A DNA stretch of 14,420 bases from Larix sibirica (lineage: Eukaryota > Streptophyta > Pinopsida > Pinales > Pinaceae): positions 7,569-21,988 of the forward strand of contig NWUY0300018901.1 in the NCBI GenBank assembly GCA_004151065.3, read 5' to 3'. Each line of letters begins with the position of its first letter. Position 1 is the stretch's first letter. Under the pieces are notes generated by a model. That model saw only the letters and a list, made by a program, of their open reading frames with translations. It was not told where the DNA came from and searched no databases. Positions 8,641 through 14,420 of this stretch are shown here, piece after piece. The translations under genes and the position numbers were made by a program.

Positions 8641-8775
8641 GTTATTAAAATCATAAGTTGAGGGTTAAATAATACCAGTATTCAAATTTTAATCCTATTA
8701 TTATTATTATTTGATTTCTGAGCATATATAAGAAAAATAAATTACTTCTCTGTGAGCATTATTTTTTTTTAACAA
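8641..8775. other. AT-rich spacer, no gene seen
   Basis: Non-repetitive AT-rich sequence with a short ATT run (about 8697-8712) and a T run (8764-8770). It directly abuts the broken right edge of family B. If the shared-LTR reading of the window is right, this is the resumption of family A's LTR, but nothing equivalent is visible at 12671-14420. Confidence 0.4.
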
Positions 8776-9225
8776 ACTTCAAATTCTCAAAGTAAATATA
8801 TCAATGGATAAAATCACGAGAAGTAAAATAAATTATGGATTTCATATTTCCAACACGGGTTGATTTGTACAATAGGGCAAAATTCCAATTCTTAAAGTAA
8901 ATATATCAATCGATAAAATGACCAAAAAATAAAATAAATTCTAGATTTCATATTCAAACACATAGGTTTATTTGCGCAATAGGGAAAACTTCCAATTCTC
9001 GAAGTAAATATATCAATGGATAAAATCACAAGAAGTAAAAAGAAATTCCGGATTTCATTTTTCGAACACACAGGTTAATTTGTACAATAAGGAAAACTTC
9101 CAATTCTCAAAGTAAATATATCAATGGATAAAATCATGAGAAGTAAAATAAAATTCTAGATTTCATTTTTCAAACACACATGCTAATTTGTGCAATAGGG
9201 AAGACATCCAATTCTCAAACAGTAA
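8776..9225. repeat. Minisatellite, about 105-108 bp unit, four copies plus a partial fifth
   Basis: The shared core agtaaatatatcaat occurs at 8791, 8896, 9003 and 9111, giving periods of 105, 107 and 108 bp. A truncated fifth unit begins near 9205 and breaks off after attctcaaa. Each unit also carries a gatttcat segment and ends in a [t/c]aata[a/g]gg-type box. Units differ by scattered substitutions. It lies outside the LTR homology blocks that can be confirmed inside the window. Confidence 0.9.
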
Positions 9226-9758
9226 TTCCAACAATTCTACGATAACGAAAATAGGTAAAATACCCGGTATAAATGTGTTCACTTTCAAGCTTCAATTCCT
9301 TCTCACTTCTCGAATAGCTTCGGTCCAGCCCTTTCCAACTCCAAGTTTTTCCTACCAAGAACCTTCCCACCATACTTAGAATAAATCCCCTATTCCTGAG
9401 ACCCCTGAGAAGAGTGTGTGTCCACCCCCCTTTCCCCCAATTTTTCTTGCAAAAGCTTATTTTTCCTCCCGACTAACACCTTGTATAATGCATTATCCTC
9501 TCCCATGAAATATAATTTCCACTTGTTGCATGTGCTACATGTCTGCTTATATTAATAATCAACATTTAAAAACTTCCATTTATTCATTTCCAATAAATAT
9601 TTTGTTATTATTTATATATTAAACCATCGTTAGTTTACCCTACATCATTTAATATTGCACTTTCTCTTTTTAATTAAAATGTATATAAATATATGCATAT
9701 TACCTATAGATACTTACATAAGGTTACATACATATTTTAATGTATACCTATTGACAAT
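9226..9758. other. Gene-free region, possible family A LTR promoter section
   Basis: No coding sequence is supported. The left half (about 9290-9470) is relatively C-rich, with a run of C's and T's near 9421-9446. The right half is very AT-rich. On the minus strand AATATATAAA (9611-9620) is a plausible TATA element upstream of the purine-rich minus-strand stretch, as expected for an LTR U3/R boundary. AT content makes chance matches common, so this is weak. Confidence 0.3.
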
Positions 9759-9877
9759 GATACATAATCCTTACTCCTCGATGATAAATTCTGGTGTCAA
9801 GATCACATTGGACTGATGAAGGTTTTGATGTGATCTTGACACTAGAATTTATCATTGGGGAGTAAGGATTTTGTATC
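9759..9877. repeat. Long foldback (50-bp arms, 19-nt loop)
   Basis: Arms 9759-9808 and 9828-9877 are inverted repeats separated by 19 nt. Of 50 positions, three differ and are all G:U-compatible in plus-strand RNA, and one is a true mismatch (T opposite T at 9765 and 9871). The right arm and loop are also present in copy 1 (about 66-130), but most of the left arm is missing there. No known element ends are visible. Functions such as a small-RNA precursor are possible but unproven. Confidence 0.85.
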
Positions 9878-10710
9878 CTTACTGCCTGCCCCCTTTTTCT
9901 AACCATACAATCTAGACTTTTCATCTTTGTCTCCATGACACAAGTATGTTACTAAGATCATAGACAATATGGACTCCATGTCCTTTATCTTCACGATGCA
10001 AGTCTATTATTAAGATCACATACAATATGTACTATGTGTCCTTGTCTCCACAACACAAGTCTATTATTGAGATCCTTTTCAAGACGATATTTCACATCTC
10101 TATTAGGACTGGGTTGTGGCACACACTCTTAAGTTGGCGATTTGACAAGGTCTAAATTTAATGACCTGTTCCTACACAAACATTGCCAATTTAAATATGT
10201 CAATAATAAAAATGGCATATCTATTCAACTTAATTAATTCAATCATATGGTCCTCTTCATGGACCCTATTATTTAACATTTGGTTCCTCTTCCCAACTGA
10301 ATTGATATCTTCAATACTAGTAAGTGGACTTCCACAACCCTCCTAGTTCTATTCCCAACAAGTGAACCTAAGAAATTCTTGGTAACAATTCATACTCGTT
10401 TTTTCTTTGTTAGAAATTTCAAATTATTATAATAAAAAAGCAATGTAACAAATCAAAATTTACAATGCCATATCAATCCATGTATCAATCAACAAACAAC
10501 ATTATCACATCATCATATAATTCACTACGGCATTTCGAACATAATTAACAGTGCATATATGTGTGTGTATGTGTGGTTGAATATAAGCATAATATGAATA
10601 AATCATCTTATGTTCCACACCATACAAGATAATGTGTCCAAAACAAATCAAAATGATGATGAAGTCATTTTTAGCTACATATAACAAAATTATGCAAGTG
10701 GGGCATTACA
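9800..10710 (-). repeat. 3' LTR of family A copy 2 (U3 side)
   Basis: In element orientation it begins at 10710 with TGTAATGCCC after the PPT and aligns with 60-957 of copy 1. It contains a TG-rich microsatellite near 10555-10575. Conserved plus-strand openings in it (10161-10346) do not look selected. The LTR probably extends further left, possibly as far as 8641, but copy 1 offers nothing in the window to compare beyond about 9760. Confidence 0.75.
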
Positions 10711-10722
10711 TACTTCACCTCT
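10711..10722 (-). other. Polypurine tract of family A copy 2
   Basis: The minus strand reads AGAGGTGAAGTA just before the LTR start TGTAATGCCC, identical to the copy 1 tract at 958-969. Confidence 0.65.
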
Positions 10723-10748
10723 AGAATGAAATTACGGCCTGAAGTTTC

Positions 10749-10928
10749 TTAAGTAAACAAAAATGGGTATTTGAGGCACATAAATTCCTAAGCCTCCCAA
10801 GTAGTATAGGTGGGACTATAAAGGTCCCAATGGACTCTTACTTGATTCACTAAGAGACACCTAAGTTGTTGAGTGTGACGATGAAGTATACATATTGGTT
10901 CTACTTTCAGAATCCCCTCATCTAAGAC
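10749..10928 (-). pseudogene. Chromodomain-like C-terminal tail of pol, copy 2
   Basis: The minus strand reads VLDEGILKVEPICILHRH, then NQVRVHWDLYSPTYTTWEA, a TAG, then EFMCLKYPFLFT and TAA. This copy lacks the TAA found after WDL in copy 1 but shares the TAG after TTWE[DA]. The motif order matches the chromodomain end of plant chromovirus pol. The run of LRN-type residues in the middle is less conserved than in copy 1. It follows directly on the gag/protease-linker remnant in a different frame, marking the shared pol deletion. Confidence 0.7.
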
Positions 10929-12153
10929 CTGTAGTCTCAGGTATGGAAGATTGGTGCTTAGCTTTCCTATCATGTACAACTTCATAAATTCTATGGGCTC
11001 TACCCATATCTCCAATAGTGGTATGAATCTATCTAGATGGTGCCTCATCTTGCTTAAGACAATATCACTCATAATGAGGTTTAACACAGCTCCAACAACC
11101 ACCCAAAGGAGAAGTCTTTAGGGTTGGATTTGTTCTGACAAGGGTCTTATGGTGTTCCAAGTTGACCTTTGATAACCAACACCACTTTGTTGATAACTAG
11201 TATTAGGCATAGCATTTGTTTGCACACTCAAAACATTGCCCCTTCAAGCTTCATGGTGTTCGAAATAGGAAGATTTCAAACTATCTCAATGAGAAGAATT
11301 GCCTTGGAAATGGGAAACATGAGCTTTGGGTGGTCTCATGGTATCTTTCATTTCACCCTCTCTAGACGACTCTTCTTCAACAATAATAGCTCTCTGAACT
11401 ACCTCATGCAAAGTCTTTGGTACCAATATACGCACTTTTTCCTTGATACTGGAATTCAATCCATAAAGAAACATGTTTACCTTTAACTTCTCGATGCTGA
11501 AATGAGAAGCATACCGTAGAAATTCCATAAACCAAGCATCATATTCTACCACAGTCTTTGTCCCCTACTTAAGATCATGAAACTCATTTAATTTTCGTTC
11601 CAAGTATTCTTTATAAAGGTACTTCTTATGGATTCCCTCCTCAAATTGTTCCCGTGTCATGGATGAAATGTTCCATCCCATTTGTGCTTCAAAGTGTCTC
11701 CACCATAGCAAAGCAATTTCCTTAATATGAAAAATGGTCATCCTAACCTTTTGGTTACTAGAATAATTTCTTAATGCAAAGCACAAATTCATGTTTTCTA
11801 ACCATGCTTCAACTACCTCTCCCTTGGTTGTCCCCTTGAATATAGGTAGTTTTACTTTCTCCAATTATCTATGCAAATCATCATCGGATATATGATCCCG
11901 GCCTTCCCTCTGTGTGGAAGTACCAACCATAGAATCATTACCTCCAGGCATAACAAGTAATCCTTTCGTCATCCTTTAAAAATATCGCATCATGTCCCTC
12001 ACTCCTTTGATAGTTAACTGATCCTATTCACCACCCAAAGGATGAGGTGGCAGAGAAGGAGGTTGATCATATTCCCTTCCCCTCCTAGGTCTCACCATTG
12101 TCTGGCAGAGAAGGAGGTTGATCATATTCCCTTCCCCTCCTAGGTCTCACCAT
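10929..12153 (-). pseudogene. Retrotransposon gag, copy 2 (multiple stops, frameshift)
   Basis: The gag frame runs from the ATG at 12098. A second ATG at 12153 comes from a 55-bp duplication and is out of frame. The Retrotrans_gag core is well kept at 11565-11864: VVEAWLENMNLCF, then ALLWWRHFEAQMGW. In-frame stops precede it (after PLGGE, RYF and DDLHR) and follow it (LK-stop-GT at 11565, the same place as copy 1). Beyond this, VVEYDAWFMEFLRYASHF and VVQRAIIVEEESS are better preserved than in copy 1. Two TGA codons at former Arg positions and a 1-bp deletion near 11146 follow. The zinc knuckle at 11059-11097, in the shifted frame, keeps all four ligands (C-W-S-C, H, C) but contains a TGA between H and the last C. 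Non-functional. Confidence 0.85.
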
Positions 12154-12158
12154 TGTCT
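12049..12158. repeat. Perfect 55-bp tandem duplication over the gag start
   Basis: Bases 12049-12103 and 12104-12158 are identical over all 55 bases. Copy 1 has a single unit. The duplication contains the gag start codon, so two ATGs are present, and 55 is not a multiple of three. Identity of the units against much older surrounding divergence means it arose recently. Confidence 0.95.
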
Positions 12159-12275
12159 GGTAGAACATTGTCAATATATTAGTATGTGTCAATATAATAT
12201 ATCTCATTTAACAATTCACATTTATTCCACCATTTCAAACATAAGTGTGCAAGCTAAAGGTGGAGTGTTGAACCC

Positions 12276-12287
12276 GCTTCGATACCA
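12276..12287 (-). other. Primer-binding site (tRNA-Met-like), copy 2
   Basis: The minus strand reads TGGTATCGAAGC, two bases off the tRNA-iMet complement TGGTATCAGAGC and one off copy 1. It sits two bases from the LTR end at 12290, as in copy 1. Confidence 0.8.
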
Positions 12288-12726
12288 CATGTAACATCCT
12301 ATTCTCTTTACCCTTGTGATTGTATTTTAATTTACTTAGTTAAGATGAGGATAACATTCCCATCATTAGTAAAGTCGCAAATATTAATAATTATAATTCA
12401 TATTAATGCAATTCAAGCATTAATCTCATTTCAATATTATTAACCATTTAAATATGATCACCAACCTATCAACTCGACTAATCGCAAATGTAAGACCACT
12501 TAGAAAGATGCAAAGCATTCTTAGCGTAATTTGCTAACTAACCATTTGCATGCCAATTCTCATAGTCAATCATTTTTCTCAGCATGTGATATAGTCCACT
12601 AATCTAAAATTGCATAAAGATGGTAACATCAATATTGTTACTATGATATCATTTATAAATATACGCACTATGTGTGATAATCTTTATAGAAAGGTCCTAA
12701 TCACCATGATCATATTTTAGCTCTTC

Positions 12727-12744
12727 ATATATATATATATATAT
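12727..12744. repeat. (AT)n microsatellite
   Basis: Nine AT dinucleotides in a row inside the AT-rich LTR region. Confidence 0.9.
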
Positions 12745-13448
12745 GAGTTTCCCAAGGATATTAAAGGTTATGAAAGGTAATAATTTAATTAAGGTCACTC
12801 CATACATATATATGCATTTAATCACAAATGATAAACATATTTTTTTTCATGATTGCCCAGACAATGACATATTCTCACAAGTTTCCAGCATTATTCTTCA
12901 TGTTATTCATCATTTACAATTAATCATAATGGCAAGCTAGCCAATTATAACTAATACAAAGAATAATAGAAATATTAAATACCTCAACATTTCATCATGA
13001 AAAGTCTATATCTTTATAGGTATGGACAATTATTGTGATAGAGTATGATCCTTAAAGTTATCACATGTTATTTATCTCGAGTTCATCATTTATAAATGAA
13101 AAGACTAGTTAACAACCATCTATCAAGAGATTACAAGGTGATCGTAAACCTTTATGGCATGATTCCAAATCCTTAATCATGTAACAAAGAGTTCTATTTC
13201 ATTATGAAACATACTAGTTCATTTGTGCATGCATCAACATTCTATGAACATGCATCATTCATTTTGCATTATATATTGCATCATACCCATAAGCATACAT
13301 CATTCTTTTTTGCATAACATTAATGTCATAAATTAACCGATTGTAAAGGAAAATTACAATGATGTGGGAACATAATTAATTATAAGAACATGGCATGAAG
13401 TAAAACAAATCAAGAACATTTTTATCTTATATTTCTTTAATAAATTCT

Positions 13449-14170
13449 TAGTTGCAAAGTAAACATAAAAATAAAATAAATAAAATGATGATAAAATTTC
13501 AACCTATAACAAAACTAACATAGTGATTTTACATTAATGTCATATATAAAAACAATTCCTCTTATATTTAAAAATAATAATGATAAAATTTCAACCATAT
13601 TAAATTTAACATTTATGTACAATAAACTATAATAGTAACTCACCTTATATTTCCATCCAGACAAAATTCCCTTATATGATATGCGATAATAAACAACAAA
13701 ATGATATGTGATAATAAATCACGAAAGCAAAGTAGGCATTACTTTTCTTACAACCGTTCTTCTTAATAATGCATGGCAATTTTTAATTTTTAATTTTCAA
13801 TTTTATTATTTTATTATTTATATATTAGTATTATTTTTCTTCTAATATAATAATAATCTTAATAATAAATTGAATTTTTGGTTGCAAAATATACATGAAA
13901 TTAATGCCAACCTATAGCAAAACAAATATAGTGGTTGTAATTATCAATGTTTATATAGTCATATATAAAAACCACTCATCTTATTTTTCCATCAACAATT
14001 TTTCTCCTTCAAAATAAACATGGAGATGAAAAACATAAAATTTTCATATCAAATATAAAAAAAAAAAACTCATCTTATATTTCATTAATAATTTTCATCG
14101 TGCAAAATAAAAGTGGAAACTTCAAAGAACACTGATAAAATTCCACCAACAAAATTAACGTATTTCATTT
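13449..14170. repeat. Degenerate AT-rich direct repeats
   Basis: The motif gttgcaaa[g/a]ta[a/t]acat occurs near 13450 and 13880, and tcatatataaaaac near 13540 and 13968: the same order about 428-430 bp apart. Related shorter pieces (tgcaaaataaaagtgg near 14100, cttcaaaataaacatgg near 14006, ctcatcttatatttc near 14068, ctcaccttatatttcc near 13639) suggest an old, partly scrambled repeat array. No coding sequence is supported. Confidence 0.55.
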
Positions 14171-14312
14171 TTGAATATATATTCATTTTCGTATGTATCA
14201 AAACATTACTGTAATTCTCCTTTGCAATATTTTATTTAGTAATTTACCTTACACCTTAACGCATTGGATGCAAATAAATTTACAAGTACGAGTGTAAAAT
14301 CAAATAAGCAAA

Positions 14313-14388
14313 TTCAAAATTTACTTTGACTTAATAGTGAATAAAATATATATGTGAAAACAAGGTGTTTCAAAATTTACTTTGACTT
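14313..14388. repeat. Exact 20-bp direct repeat pair
   Basis: The 20-base string at 14313-14332 recurs exactly at 14369-14388, 56 bp apart, in AT-rich DNA. It is followed by a G-rich stretch (14391-14410) unlike its surroundings. Confidence 0.85.
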
Positions 14389-14420
14389 CAGGGGAGGCAG
14401 GTGCGGGGGGGATTATTTTT

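Larger units (their letters stand above)
12290..14420 (-). repeat. 5' LTR of family A copy 2 (runs off the window)
   Basis: On the plus strand it starts TGTAACATCC beside the PBS. The first 381 bp are confirmed by copy 1 (2486-2865). The rest, 12671-14420, is very AT-rich, contains no gene I can support, and is assigned to the LTR only because no terminus (a ...gggcattaca-like end) appears before the window ends. If correct, the LTR is at least about 3 kb, since the U3 side seen at 9800-10710 does not overlap it. It could instead include other inserted DNA. Confidence 0.5.

Noticed and set aside
8776-9225. CRISPR-like array
   Set aside because: The whole 105-108 bp unit is repeated with drift; there are no short identical repeats with unique spacers, and the context is plant retrotransposon DNA.
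9748-9936. Minus-strand 62-codon ORF across the foldback
   Set aside because: It arises from the inverted repeat itself and has no counterpart in copy 1.
1-14420. tRNA, rRNA or other structural RNA genes
   Set aside because: No cloverleaf A/B-box pairs or rRNA-like segments were recognised. The tRNA-like matches are only the 12-base primer-binding sites.

Overview
This window looks like intergenic DNA from a large plant nuclear genome. It is AT-rich, I find no intact protein-coding gene in it, and almost everything I can identify is decayed LTR retrotransposon. All of it lies on the minus strand. The evidence for plant Ty3/Gypsy elements is: primer-binding sites matching the 3' end of initiator tRNA-Met, polypurine tracts next to LTR edges, a Retrotrans_gag core, CCHC zinc knuckles, a retropepsin remnant, and a chromodomain-like tail at the end of pol. 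I cannot name the species. Old, nested, internally deleted copies fit conifers, lilies or other large plant genomes.

Two families are present. Family A is chromovirus-like (Tekay/Del-like by its TGTAA...TTACA LTR ends and chromodomain tail) and occurs twice in the same orientation. Copy 1 has its 3' LTR at 1-957, internal region at 958-2485 and the start of its 5' LTR at 2486-2865. Copy 2 has its 3' LTR ending at 10710, internal region at 10711-12289 and 5' LTR from 12290 to beyond the window. Each internal region is only about 1.5 kb. It holds gag, the beginning of a protease linker, and then jumps directly to the chromodomain tail of pol, so reverse transcriptase, RNase H and integrase are gone. 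Both copies share this deletion and several in-frame stops, so they descend from one already defective ancestor.

Family B is a different Ty3/Gypsy element (about 2866-8640) sitting where copy 1's 5' LTR breaks off. It has a degraded LTR pair (about 2890-4184 and 7345-8640), a perfect 12-base PBS (7327-7338), a PPT (4194-4209), remnants of gag and protease, and about 1.3 kb of unrecognised coding-like sequence where RT and integrase should be.

Between B and copy 2 lie a 105-108 bp minisatellite (8776-9225), gene-free AT-rich DNA, and a nearly perfect 50-bp-arm foldback (9759-9877). The right end (12671-14420) is very AT-rich with degenerate repeats and is probably the long copy 2 LTR. One reading of the whole layout is LTR-internal-LTR-internal-LTR: a two-unit tandem sharing a central LTR into which B inserted. 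The window alone cannot prove this, but it predicts what lies just outside it. Nothing here can be expressed as a complete working element.
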